Shown piece by piece: positions 35,369 to 44,449 of a DNA stretch of 62,464 nucleotides. The notes beneath the pieces were generated by a model. The model worked only from the letters and a program-made list of their open reading frames with translations, was not told the origin of the DNA and made no database searches. The first letter of the stretch is position 1. Each line of letters opens with the position of its first letter. The stretch comes from Ruminococcus sp. (GTDB lineage: Bacteria; Bacillota; Clostridia; Oscillospirales; Ruminococcaceae): contig JAISIC010000039.1 in the NCBI GenBank assembly GCA_031262225.1, positions 1 through 62,464 on the forward strand, read 5' to 3'. The position numbers and the translations under genes were made by a program.

Positions 35369-35391
35369 TATAAATTTTATGATAAAAAAAC

Positions 35392-35420
35392 TTGACATTC
35401 AGATGAATGTGGTGTATAAT
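35392..35420 (+). promoter_or_regulatory. Promoter of the REC-GGDEF operon
   Basis: TTGACA (35392-35397), 17 bases, TATAAT (35415-35420), a full consensus match 30 bases before the ATG at 35450. Confidence 0.8.
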
Positions 35421-35449
35421 GGAATATATATTAATTTGTGAAGGTACAT

Positions 35450-36328
35450 ATGAAAACTGTTTTTATTGTTGACGATAACCAAACGAATCTTATTGCCGCT
35501 AAAAATGCTCTGAACGGTATCTATCGTACTTTGACGGTACTGTCTGCCGCGAAAATGTTCCAGATTGCCGAAAAGATACAGCCCGATATAATTCTGCTTG
35601 ACATAGAGATGCCCGAAACAGACGGCTTCACTGCAATAAAGCAACTTAAAGCCGACAAACGCCTCTGTGATGTTCCGGTCGTCTTTTTGACGGCTCATAA
35701 AGACGAAGAGATTGAAACAAAGGGTTTTGATCTCGGTGCGGTTGATTTTATCACCAAACCGTTTTCGCCCGCAGTACTTCTGCGTCGGATTGAGACACAT
35801 ATCAAAAACGACATTAATCTCAAAGAAACGCAAAGCTCCCTCAGAGAGGTTCAAAATGCCGCTTTTTCAGACAGCATGACAGGACTTTATAATAAAAATG
35901 CATATCTTAACAAAATTCCCGAACTTTGTGTAAAAGAAAATATGCCGCTCGGAATAGTGTCGGGTGATGTAAACTACCTTAAGCGCATCAACGATACCCT
36001 CGGGCATATCGCGGGAGACAAACTTTTAACGGTTATTGCAAATACCATAACTTCTGTTCTGCCAAAGGGAGCCTTCGCAGCACGAACAGGCGGAGACGAA
36101 CTCGTTATCCTTATCCCGGGCGGCGGGCAGACAGGTGCGGACGACTTTACAGCAACAGTTTCAACAGCACTTGAAAATATAAATGACGAGCTAATCGGTA
36201 CGCCGAGCGTTTCTTGGGGAACATCCGAGATGCTGACAGAAAACGACAGCTATGAAGAGATGTTTGCGATTGCCGATGAACGTATGTATGAAGATAAAAT
36301 GCGGAGAAAAGCGGTAAGAGTGGACTGA
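35450..36328 (+). CDS. Response regulator with GGDEF domain (probable diguanylate cyclase)
   Basis: The ATG at 35450 is preceded by GAAGG and chosen over the GTG at 35438. The 292-residue product has a receiver (VFIVDDNQTN, acceptor about Asp51 in LLDIEMPETDG, KPF) and a GGDEF domain with TGLYNKNAYLNK. The signature is GGDEL instead of GGDEF; the catalytic acidic residues are kept, so cyclic-di-GMP synthesis is plausible. A PleD-like output is inferred. It heads a transcript with a lipid kinase (2-base gap) and a hybrid kinase. Confidence 0.9.
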   Translation: MKTVFIVDDNQTNLIAAKNALNGIYRTLTVLSAAKMFQIAEKIQPDIILLDIEMPETDGFTAIKQLKADKRLCDVPVVFLTAHKDEEIETKGFDLGAVDFITKPFSPAVLLRRIETHIKNDINLKETQSSLREVQNAAFSDSMTGLYNKNAYLNKIPELCVKENMPLGIVSGDVNYLKRINDTLGHIAGDKLLTVIANTITSVLPKGAFAARTGGDELVILIPGGGQTGADDFTATVSTALENINDELIGTPSVSWGTSEMLTENDSYEEMFAIADERMYEDKMRRKAVRVD

Positions 36329-36329
36329 T

Positions 36330-37331
36330 ATGCGACATATGTTTGTGATTAACCCGAAAAGTTTTGTTGATCTCAAGAGCCTTAAAGCATTTTTGCTTTC
36401 TGTTGAGGATTGTTTCTCAACCGGCAAACGTGCAGAATATAAAGTTTATGTTTCAAGATACCCTCGTGATGCCATTGCGGCAGTAAACCGCTATATAGAC
36501 AGCGTTGAAGAGACCGAGACGGTCAGAGTTTACGCTGTCGGCGGAGACGGTATCTTTTTCGATTGTCTAAATGGTGTAATCGGTCACGAAAATGCAGAAA
36601 TTGCTTCTGTGCCGTATGGTAATGCTAATGATTTTCTGCGTGCTTTCGGCGAACATAGGGTAAACCGTTTCAGAGATATAAAAGCTCTGTCGCGTTCGGG
36701 AACAATTCTCACCGATATTATTAAATGCGGAACAAACTACAGCATTATGAACACCTCCATCGGGCTTGAAGCAAATGCAGTTCCCGCTGTCGAAAAATAT
36801 GTTAAATATATAGAAGCTTTACCGATCATAAAAAAACTGACGCCTCTCGCCTATAATGCAGGCGGGTTTAAGTGTATAACAGACAAAAGTTTGCGGCTTC
36901 AAAAATACAAGCTGTTCATTGACGGCGTGGATTATTCCGGAACCTATATAAACATAAACATAGGGAATACATTCGGAAACGGCGGTAAAAACGCACCGAA
37001 CCCATATGCGGTTCCCGACGACGGACTTATTAATGTAGTCTTAATTAAGCCTATGTCGGCACTTAAAACAATAATACGTTTCTCCGATTATGTCAACGGG
37101 CGAGTCGGCAAGCATCCCGAAGACTTCATTACACTTCAATGCAAGCATCTCAAATGTTCAAGCGACAGGATTTTACACGTCGGACTTGACGGCGAATACT
37201 ACCTCACAAATGAAATTGAAATGGAAATTATCCCGCAAGCCGTAAAGGTTGTTGTTCCGGATAATATAACATACTTAAATTACTTTGATGCTTTAATTGA
37301 TGCAAGAAAAGCAAAAGGCGGTGTGATATGA
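36330..37331 (+). CDS. Diacylglycerol/lipid kinase family protein, paralogue of the divergent gene
   Basis: A 333-residue DagK/YegS-like protein beginning MRHMFVINPKSF. Motifs are AVGGDGIFFDCLNG, PYGNANDFLRAFG and GNTFGNGGKNAPNPYA, each nearly the same as in the gene at 34315-35286. The two therefore arose by duplication. It sits between a GGDEF response regulator and a hybrid kinase (4-base ATGA overlap), so its activity may be tied to that signalling route. Confidence 0.9.
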   Translation: MRHMFVINPKSFVDLKSLKAFLLSVEDCFSTGKRAEYKVYVSRYPRDAIAAVNRYIDSVEETETVRVYAVGGDGIFFDCLNGVIGHENAEIASVPYGNANDFLRAFGEHRVNRFRDIKALSRSGTILTDIIKCGTNYSIMNTSIGLEANAVPAVEKYVKYIEALPIIKKLTPLAYNAGGFKCITDKSLRLQKYKLFIDGVDYSGTYININIGNTFGNGGKNAPNPYAVPDDGLINVVLIKPMSALKTIIRFSDYVNGRVGKHPEDFITLQCKHLKCSSDRILHVGLDGEYYLTNEIEMEIIPQAVKVVVPDNITYLNYFDALIDARKAKGGVI

Positions 37332-40042
37332 ACGAACAAATAAATACCGATCGCCGTGAAAGACGCCGTCTTATATCGCCGGAATATAAATTCGGGAATA
37401 CAATCGGGCGTATCGGAATACTTTTATACGGAGCCTTAAGGCTTATTGAACCGCTAATTACAAACTTCCCCGTCGAGACAGCTCTGCTTACATTCGGAAT
37501 GTGTGTTGTTTCAGCGATCATCATAACAATCATTCAAACGGTACTTCGCGGACATAAAACCGTTCCGCTCATAACCGGCGTACTTTTAATGGTTCTTTTT
37601 ATCTTCGGTGCGTATATAACAAAGGATTTTAACTATTATTTTTTAGTTCTGCTCTGCGTACTCGGAGTAGTCAGCATATATCAGAAATTCAAGATGGTTG
37701 TCGGTTTCTGCGTTATCGCTGTTGCGGCGAATATACCGCTTTATTTCACCATTTTTAAAGACCCGAAAATTGTGATATTTAACGAAATGGTTATCAACGG
37801 GCTTTTGTGCTTTTACGGATTCTTCTTCTTAACGCTGCTTTCATATCGGTCCTCTGCCAGAGAGGGTGCAGCACAGAGAGGGCTTCATTCCTTTTCGTCC
37901 ATGCTTTCAACCACTCCCGATATGATGGTTATCGTTGATGAGCAAAAGAAGGTGCAATACCTTTCAAAGCCTCTGTCAGAGCTTGCCGAAATAGATATGG
38001 AACTTGCTATCGGCAGACCGCTTTTAGACCTTTTCTCCGATCGTGAATTTAAGCTGATGCTCGCCGATATAATGGATACAGACGGCTTTTATTCGCAGAT
38101 TTATGAAATAAATCTTCACGGCGAACACGGTTGGTTTAAGGTTATATGCGACAGTCTTCACGGTGAAACAAAGGGTACTTTCATTAATATTTCAGATATT
38201 ACCTCGACGGTTGAAGCCAAGAACCTTGCCGAAGAAGCTATGAAGGATGCAAAATCGGCTAACGAATCAAAATCACGTTTTCTTGCGACAATGTCCCACG
38301 AAATCAGAACGCCGATGAATGCGATTATCGGTATATCTCAGATGATTATGGGACGTGAGGACGCCCCGCCTGAAATAGCTTCGCAGATCGAAAAAATCTA
38401 CTCTTCGGGGCATGGACTTTTAGGTATCATTAACGATATTTTAGACCTCTCCAAAATTGAGTCCGGCAAGCTTGAAATAAACCCTGCCGAATACGATCTG
38501 CCCAGTCTCATAAATGATTCTGTACAGCTTAATATGTATCGTATCGGCTCAAAGATGATTGAATTTTCACTCTTTGTTGACCAATATACTCCTGCTCACC
38601 TCATCGGCGATGAGCTTCGCATTAAGCAGGTATTAAACAATGTTTTATCAAACGCCTTCAAATATACCGAAAGAGGTTCGGTAAAAATGGAGGTTTCACA
38701 CGAAATTACTGACATTGAAACCGGGGAAATAGACCTTATCTTCCGTGTTTCTGATACCGGTCAAGGCATGAAGGAAGAGGATCTGAAGAAACTTTTCTCT
38801 GAATATTCACGTTTTAATTCATCGGCAAACCGTAACACCGAAGGCACAGGGCTCGGAATGAATATCACACAGCGGCTTGTTGCTATGATGGACGGTCGGA
38901 TTGATGTACAAAGCGAATACGGCAAGGGCAGTATCTTTACCGTTCGTATACGTCAGAAGAAGGTCGGGCTCGGCGAAATCGGTCCGGAACTTTCCGAAAA
39001 GCTTTCAAACTTCACCTTCTCGCGTGAAAAACAATCCGCAAAACTACAGATTCGCCGTGAGCTTATGCCTTATGGTTCGGTTCTTCTTGTTGATGATGTT
39101 GAAACAAATTTGTTTGTGGCAGAAGGGCTTATGAAGCCGTATAAGCTTAAAATCAAGCTTGTTAAATCCGGATTTGCGGCACTTGACCTTGTTAAAAGCG
39201 GCGAAGTTTTCGATATAATCTTTATGGATCACATGATGCCGCAGATGGACGGCATAGAGACAACGCAGAAGATCAGAGAATTCGGATATAAGGGAACGAT
39301 TATCGCACTCACGGCAAATGCAATTTCAGGGGCATCAAAGATGTTTTTTGATAACGGTTTTGATGATTTTATTTCAAAGCCTATCGACCTCAGAAACCTA
39401 AATGCAGCACTTAATAAGTTTATTCGCGATAGGTATCGTAACGAGAACCCGGAAGTAGTCAAAAGCAGTGCTTTTACCGAAACTACCGAAGGCGAAATGG
39501 ATAAGGAGCTTCGGAAAAAGCTTGTTTCATTTTTTATGAAAGACGCGGAGTCTGCACTTGAAACACTGAAAAGAAAGAAAAAAGACTTAAAGAACATTTC
39601 TATAACCGCTCACGGAATGAAATCTGCCTGCGGAAATGTGGGACTTACAGAACTTTCCGAAGATGCAAAACTGATTGAATTTGCGGCGAAAAACAATGAA
39701 AAGAAAGTTATAAATGAGAAGTTACCAACCTTCATTGATGACTTGACAGAGGCAATAAAAAAGCTTAAGGCTGAAATAGAAGAAAAGAAAGAAGAAGCAG
39801 AACCTGTTGATGACACTGCGAATATTTCAAGTACGCTTACTGTCATTGCCGAAGCTTGCGATAACTATGACGAAACGATAGCCGAACCGCTTATCGGCGG
39901 ACTCACCAAAGGTTCTTATGAACCAAAGACAAAGGAGACTATAGATAAAATCTCAGAACTGATTATGTTTGCAGAGTTTGAAGAAGCAGCCGTACTTGCC
40001 AGAGAGCTTATCGAAAAGTTAAAAGATGTGATTAGTATATAA
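37328..40042 (+). CDS. Membrane hybrid histidine kinase (6TM-PAS-HisKA-HATPase-REC-Hpt)
   Basis: A 904-residue phosphorelay kinase. Six membrane segments fill about residues 20-185. A PAS domain (about 190-300) follows, then HisKA (His about 324 in MSHEIRTPMN), HATPase (GTGLGMNI), a receiver (LLVDDVETN; acceptor about 633 in FMDHMMPQMDG) and Hpt (TAHGMKSACGNVG, about 760). It is the full-length paralogue of the truncated kinase at the window start, without the palindromic insert. It is coupled to the lipid kinase by ATGA overlap; the REC-GGDEF protein of the same operon is a plausible phosphate acceptor. Confidence 0.94.
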   Translation: MNEQINTDRRERRRLISPEYKFGNTIGRIGILLYGALRLIEPLITNFPVETALLTFGMCVVSAIIITIIQTVLRGHKTVPLITGVLLMVLFIFGAYITKDFNYYFLVLLCVLGVVSIYQKFKMVVGFCVIAVAANIPLYFTIFKDPKIVIFNEMVINGLLCFYGFFFLTLLSYRSSAREGAAQRGLHSFSSMLSTTPDMMVIVDEQKKVQYLSKPLSELAEIDMELAIGRPLLDLFSDREFKLMLADIMDTDGFYSQIYEINLHGEHGWFKVICDSLHGETKGTFINISDITSTVEAKNLAEEAMKDAKSANESKSRFLATMSHEIRTPMNAIIGISQMIMGREDAPPEIASQIEKIYSSGHGLLGIINDILDLSKIESGKLEINPAEYDLPSLINDSVQLNMYRIGSKMIEFSLFVDQYTPAHLIGDELRIKQVLNNVLSNAFKYTERGSVKMEVSHEITDIETGEIDLIFRVSDTGQGMKEEDLKKLFSEYSRFNSSANRNTEGTGLGMNITQRLVAMMDGRIDVQSEYGKGSIFTVRIRQKKVGLGEIGPELSEKLSNFTFSREKQSAKLQIRRELMPYGSVLLVDDVETNLFVAEGLMKPYKLKIKLVKSGFAALDLVKSGEVFDIIFMDHMMPQMDGIETTQKIREFGYKGTIIALTANAISGASKMFFDNGFDDFISKPIDLRNLNAALNKFIRDRYRNENPEVVKSSAFTETTEGEMDKELRKKLVSFFMKDAESALETLKRKKKDLKNISITAHGMKSACGNVGLTELSEDAKLIEFAAKNNEKKVINEKLPTFIDDLTEAIKKLKAEIEEKKEEAEPVDDTANISSTLTVIAEACDNYDETIAEPLIGGLTKGSYEPKTKETIDKISELIMFAEFEEAAVLARELIEKLKDVISI

Positions 40043-40074
40043 TCATTAAATGATACGCCGAGGTGAAAAACACC

Positions 40075-40758
40075 ATGCCATATATTTTGATTATCGAAGA
40101 CGAAGCAAAAATACGTGAGATACTGACGGAATTTCTCGTTGATTATGGTTACAGCGTTGATACCGCTGCTGATGGTGCCGCAGGGCTTGCCAAGATTAAG
40201 AAAAGTCATAATAAATACGATTTAGTTCTGCTTGATATAATGATGCCGAAAATCGATGGTTTTGCAACCCTTGAACTGATTAGGAAGTCTTCCGACGTGC
40301 CGGTGATAATCGTTACCGCGCTTGAAGACGAGGAAAATCAGATGAAAGGGTTTGACCTTAAAGCCGACGATTATATCAGCAAACCCTTTTCAATGAACCT
40401 CGTACTCCGCAGGATTGAAGCGGTGCTCAGACGTAACCGCCGCGAAATACAGCCGGAATCCGAACCCGCCGCAAGTGTTTTATCTCACGGCGATGTTTCG
40501 ATTTTACTGAAATCATGCGAAGTGAAGCTTTCGGGAAATACTATCCCTGTTACATATAAAGAATATGAGCTTATTAAACTTTTTTTAGAGAATAAAAACC
40601 GCGTTTTTTCCCGCGATTATTTATTGCAGAAGCTATGGGGATATGAATACATCGGCGATGAAAAGGTCGTAAATAATCACATAATGCGAATCCGCAAAAA
40701 GCTCGGCGAAGATTTTATTCAAACTGTTCGGGGAATGGGGTATAAAATCGATGAATAA
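40075..40758 (+). CDS. OmpR-family response regulator
   Basis: A 227-residue regulator: receiver ILIIEDEAKIRE, acceptor in LLDIMMPKIDG, KPF; C-terminal winged helix ending TVRGMGYKIDE. The ATG at 40075 has GAGG 11 bases upstream and is preferred to the GTG at 40063. It overlaps the following kinase gene by 8 bases, so they form a two-component pair. The target genes are unknown. Confidence 0.94.
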   Translation: MPYILIIEDEAKIREILTEFLVDYGYSVDTAADGAAGLAKIKKSHNKYDLVLLDIMMPKIDGFATLELIRKSSDVPVIIVTALEDEENQMKGFDLKADDYISKPFSMNLVLRRIEAVLRRNRREIQPESEPAASVLSHGDVSILLKSCEVKLSGNTIPVTYKEYELIKLFLENKNRVFSRDYLLQKLWGYEYIGDEKVVNNHIMRIRKKLGEDFIQTVRGMGYKIDE

Positions 40759-41944
40759 AGAGAGCTTTTCCATAAAAATTTTTACAGGCAGCACCTGTGT
40801 CTTGCTTGCAGTAGGGCTTTTGGTATTCGGTATTCTCCGGTTTTTTATTCCGAAAATTTATGAGGAAGAAGCGACAGAGCAGATTACAATAAACAGTCAA
40901 GCTTTTGTTATAGAACTTGAAAGCGCGCCAAAGACAGAGTGGGCAAAATTGCTTATGCAATATTGTCTTAAAAACAACGCAAGTGCAGTTATATTAGATG
41001 AGAACAACAATCAATTTGCTGCTTTCAGAGCAGCAATCGTTACCGGTAATGATGATTATAAAGCAGAAAATGAAGATGCTATTTTCACAACATACACCGT
41101 TACTATCGGGGATAGAAGTATCCCTTATACTATGGTTTTTACCTTTGATTCCGGAGAAATAAAACAGGTAAAAAATACATTTGAAACAATTTTCCCGTTA
41201 GCGATTTTTGTTATTCTAATTATTTCGGTGTTTATCGCGTTTTTTTATACGCGTTTTTTAATGAATATAAAGAATTTGCAAACAGCCAACGAGAAGCTTC
41301 AAGCAGATATAAAAGAAGAACGCAGACGGCGGAATTTCTTTTCAGCCATTTCTCATGAACTTAAAACACCTGTGACAATCCTCAAAGGGGAGCTTGACGG
41401 AATGATTCTCGGTGTCGGTAAATTTAAGGATCGCGATAAATATCTGCTTGAAGCCTATGAAACAACACAGGCAATTGAGCAGCTTGTTAAAGAAATTATG
41501 ACGGCGGCGAAACTTGATATTGTAAAGTTGACACCGGAAGAGATAAACCTGTCAGAATTAACAAATGAATGTTTAGTGAAAATTGAAGAACTGACTAAAG
41601 AAAAAAATATATCTGTCAATCAAAAATTTTCCGATAATCCGATTACCGCCGATAAAAAACTTATGGAAATTGTCATATCGAATATAATCGGCAATGCCGT
41701 GAAACACTCGCCTCAAGGTACGGAAATAAACATATGTTTTGATGAAACATTTGTATTCACTATTGAAAATCACGGTACTCATATAGAAGAAACGACCGAC
41801 GACTCTGACATAAGCGGCGGTTTGGGGCTTTATATTGTAAAATCCATACTCGATTTACACGGATTTAAGTATAGCTTTGAAAATACCGAGGACGGAACAC
41901 GGTTTTCGATAAATTATCGTATATCTATTGACAAATCTCAATAA
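40751..41944 (+). CDS. Sensor histidine kinase of the OmpR-type pair
   Basis: A 397-residue kinase with the classical layout: membrane segment at about 10-32, an extracytoplasmic loop of about 105 residues, a second segment at about 145-170, a linker helix, HisKA (His about 201 in AISHELKTPV) and HATPase (N-box IIGNAVKHS, then GGLGLYIVKS). The signal is unknown. The 3' end contains a promoter (41928-41956) for the next gene. Confidence 0.94.
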   Translation: MNKESFSIKIFTGSTCVLLAVGLLVFGILRFFIPKIYEEEATEQITINSQAFVIELESAPKTEWAKLLMQYCLKNNASAVILDENNNQFAAFRAAIVTGNDDYKAENEDAIFTTYTVTIGDRSIPYTMVFTFDSGEIKQVKNTFETIFPLAIFVILIISVFIAFFYTRFLMNIKNLQTANEKLQADIKEERRRRNFFSAISHELKTPVTILKGELDGMILGVGKFKDRDKYLLEAYETTQAIEQLVKEIMTAAKLDIVKLTPEEINLSELTNECLVKIEELTKEKNISVNQKFSDNPITADKKLMEIVISNIIGNAVKHSPQGTEINICFDETFVFTIENHGTHIEETTDDSDISGGLGLYIVKSILDLHGFKYSFENTEDGTRFSINYRISIDKSQ

Positions 41945-41956
41945 AAGTGTTATAAT
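41928..41956 (+). promoter_or_regulatory. Promoter of the 7TM-GGDEF gene, inside the preceding kinase's end
   Basis: TTGACA (41928-41933), 17 bases, TATAAT (41951-41956). The -35 and most of the spacer lie in coding sequence of the kinase, which ends at 41944. Confidence 0.75.
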
Positions 41957-41990
41957 TATGTATAATATCAATAATTAAGAGGACAATCTA

Positions 41991-43502
41991 ATGAGTATTT
42001 ATCATATTTTAGTTTACCTTTCACTTTTCGGTTCTGTGATTATATCCCTCTTGGTAATAAACCACAGAGAGATCGAGCAGAATCGCTGTATATCAAATGC
42101 AACGCTTCTTTTAGCAGTTTATATACTCGGCTACAGTTTTGAAATAACGGCGAAAAGTTTTGAAGCTTCTTTTATCGGATTGATTTTAGAATATATAGGC
42201 TACCCCTTTATTTCCCCGTTGATATTTCTTTATGCACTTTCACATATCGGAATCAAAGTTCCCAAACCGGTTAAACCTCTGCTTTTTATCATTCCGATGT
42301 TACAGAGTGTTTTAGCTATAACATCTCCGTATCATACACTCTATTATACCAAGATGGAATTTACCGAGACACCAATACTCAGCCATATGTACATTGAAGG
42401 TTCTCCCATCTACTACATCTGTTTTATATATATCTACATAATGCTGGTTACAAGTGCGATCATCCTTACAAAAAACGCCTTCGCGCAAAAAGGTTCAAAA
42501 AGATATACTGAATTTGCTATTGCGATTGCGTTTTTCATTCCGATTATAACAACTTCGTTCTATCTTGCCGGCCTTACACCATGGAGTTATGACATCACAC
42601 CGGTATTTTTATTTACAACTTGTTTGATTATCTGCATATGCACATTGCGGTTTAATTATCTTCAGTTCCTTCCTGCAGCGACTTCACAGTTGGTTGATGA
42701 AATGAAAGATGCATTTGTGGTGCTTGATGCCGACAACTGCTTTGTTAATGCAAATATCGCCGCAAAAAAACTTTTCCCGTTCCTCAAAACCGCAAAATTC
42801 GGCAGTGAAATACCAGATGATGAGCGTGAGTATTTCAATACCGAAAGTAATGAATTTGAATTTTCAGTCAATAAAAACGACAGAGATTTTTTCTATAAAG
42901 CTTCTGTAGGAGTAATAGAAAAACGTTCAAAACCCGTTTGTAAAACGTTTATCTTCTATGATATAACCTCTACTAAAAAGCTGATTACCGAGCTTGATCA
43001 AAAAACAAGCTACGATGAAGTGACAGGCATATATAACCGTGTCACGCTGATGAGATACCTTTACATAATTCAAGAAAAAACCGATATTGAATATGTTACT
43101 TCTGCGATTTTAATGGTTGATATAGACGACTTCAAGCGAGTGAACGAAACATTCGGTTACCAAGGCGGGGACAAAACACTTTCCGACGTTTCTTCTCTGA
43201 TTAAAACGTGTATACGTGAAAACGATATATTCGGGCGTTATGATGATGAAGAATTTTGTATCGCACTGTGGAATACCGACCGTAACGCTGCCGAGGAAAA
43301 GGCGGAAAAAATCCGCGATGTTATCGAAAAAGCCGCACTCACAGTTGACGGAATAAGCTTTTCTGTTACTGTGAGTATCGGAATAAGCCTCTATATCCCC
43401 GATGAGGAAAAGAAGATCGAAGCTGTTTTAGCCGAAGCGGGAGAAGCTCTTAACGCAGCAAAAGAAGACGGCAAAAACAACTGCAAAATTTATCAGAAAT
43501 AG
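41991..43502 (+). CDS. 7TM receptor with PAS-like and degenerate GGDEF domains
   Basis: A 503-residue protein. Seven hydrophobic segments (about 1-225) resemble the 7TM region found at the N-terminus of many Clostridial kinases and cyclases. A short PAS-like domain (about 230-330) starts MKDAFVVLDADNCFVNAN. The GGDEF-fold domain (about 335-503) has TGIYNRVTLMRYL and VDIDDFKRVN, but the signature reads DDEEF in place of GGDEF (about 418-422). Loss of both glycines usually means no diguanylate cyclase activity, so it may bind a nucleotide or act as a scaffold. It overlaps neither neighbour; a LytTR gene follows after 5 bases. Confidence 0.88.
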   Translation: MSIYHILVYLSLFGSVIISLLVINHREIEQNRCISNATLLLAVYILGYSFEITAKSFEASFIGLILEYIGYPFISPLIFLYALSHIGIKVPKPVKPLLFIIPMLQSVLAITSPYHTLYYTKMEFTETPILSHMYIEGSPIYYICFIYIYIMLVTSAIILTKNAFAQKGSKRYTEFAIAIAFFIPIITTSFYLAGLTPWSYDITPVFLFTTCLIICICTLRFNYLQFLPAATSQLVDEMKDAFVVLDADNCFVNANIAAKKLFPFLKTAKFGSEIPDDEREYFNTESNEFEFSVNKNDRDFFYKASVGVIEKRSKPVCKTFIFYDITSTKKLITELDQKTSYDEVTGIYNRVTLMRYLYIIQEKTDIEYVTSAILMVDIDDFKRVNETFGYQGGDKTLSDVSSLIKTCIRENDIFGRYDDEEFCIALWNTDRNAAEEKAEKIRDVIEKAALTVDGISFSVTVSIGISLYIPDEEKKIEAVLAEAGEALNAAKEDGKNNCKIYQK

Positions 43503-43507
43503 TTTTT

Positions 43508-43942
43508 ATGAAAATCATAATTGAAGACCTCGCACCGGGGGAAGAAGAGACTTGTATAATTCGTGTTAAAAGCGTATCTGAAAACGTATCACGTGCACTC
43601 AATCTCTTAAAATCCCCCGATGCCGTCACAGTTTTTTCCGAAGACGGCACATCTTATCTTGATACACATGAAATTTATTATATCGAATCGGTTGATTTGA
43701 AAACTTTTGTTTATGCAAAAACAGCGGTTTATCAGAGCCGTTTGCGTCTGTATGAGCTTGAAGAACTTCTTGTTTCCGGTGATTTTTTGCGTATTTCAAA
43801 GCAAACTATCGTGAACGTCCCGAAAATCCGCGAAATTTCACCGGCAGGCGGCGGGCGATTCACAGCGGTTCTTGATAACGGCGAAAAGGTAATAATCGCA
43901 AGATCTTTTGTGCCTGCTTTAAAACGGAGGTTCGGGATATGA
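43508..43942 (+). CDS. Stand-alone LytTR DNA-binding regulator
   Basis: A 144-residue protein. An N-terminal 40-45 residues of unknown fold are followed by a LytTR domain: EIYYIESVDLKTFVYA, LEELLVSGDFLRISKQTIVN and the terminal IIARSFVPALKRRF. It has no receiver. LytTR proteins of this kind are typically found with DUF3021 membrane proteins, as here (ATGA overlap), and control a nearby ABC transporter. Confidence 0.9.
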   Translation: MKIIIEDLAPGEEETCIIRVKSVSENVSRALNLLKSPDAVTVFSEDGTSYLDTHEIYYIESVDLKTFVYAKTAVYQSRLRLYELEELLVSGDFLRISKQTIVNVPKIREISPAGGGRFTAVLDNGEKVIIARSFVPALKRRFGI

Positions 43943-44352
43943 TAAAACTTAAATGGTATTTTCTTGCTTTTTGCGTTATAAACACCTGTGTAACACTTTT
44001 TATTGCAGCAAGATTTTATGCTTTGTCAACCCAAGAAACCATCACGATTGATTATCTCTGGAAGATACCGCTTCTTGCTCTATGTTCGATTATTCCGGCG
44101 TTTGTGTTGTTTTCAAAAGATAATCCCTCACATCGTGAATTTGTCATTCGCAGAATACTGCATTTTATCTTCACCGCCGCCGTCGTGGTAGGACTTTTGC
44201 TTATTTACGGCTGGCTTGAAACTTCGTATTTAATATGGTTTATCCTCTTCTTTTTAGCAGTATTTTTTACCGTTACCTATATCGGCTTTCGCGATGAGAA
44301 AAAAACTGCCGACAAAATTAATGAAAAGATTAAAAATCAAAACCAAAAATAA
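43939..44352 (+). CDS. DUF3021-type membrane protein
   Basis: A 137-residue protein with four membrane segments (about 5-27, 38-58, 72-94, 98-118) and a charged C-terminal tail. This size, topology and coupling to a LytTR gene match the DUF3021 family, whose members are thought to modulate the LytTR partner. The assignment rests on context and topology, not on a clear motif. Confidence 0.78.
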   Translation: MIKLKWYFLAFCVINTCVTLFIAARFYALSTQETITIDYLWKIPLLALCSIIPAFVLFSKDNPSHREFVIRRILHFIFTAAVVVGLLLIYGWLETSYLIWFILFFLAVFFTVTYIGFRDEKKTADKINEKIKNQNQK

Positions 44353-44356
44353 GAAT

Positions 44357-44387
44357 AGTTGCATCTTACTATATCAAAAATGCAACT
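44357..44387 (+). other. Inverted repeat between DUF3021 and ABC genes
   Basis: AGTTGCAT (44357-44364) and ATGCAACT (44380-44387) form an 8-bp inverted repeat with a 15-base spacer. No T-tract follows, so it is more likely an operator than a terminator. It lies 14 bases upstream of the -35 at 44401. Confidence 0.4.
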
Positions 44388-44400
44388 CACTGAAAATCGC

Positions 44401-44429
44401 TTGACTTTTCACCTCAAACCTTGTATATT
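44401..44429 (+). promoter_or_regulatory. Promoter of the ABC exporter
   Basis: TTGACT (44401-44406), 17 bases, TATATT (44424-44429). GAGG (44437-44440) lies nine bases before the TTG start at 44450. Confidence 0.65.
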
Positions 44430-44449
44430 GGGAATTGAGGTGATTATTT

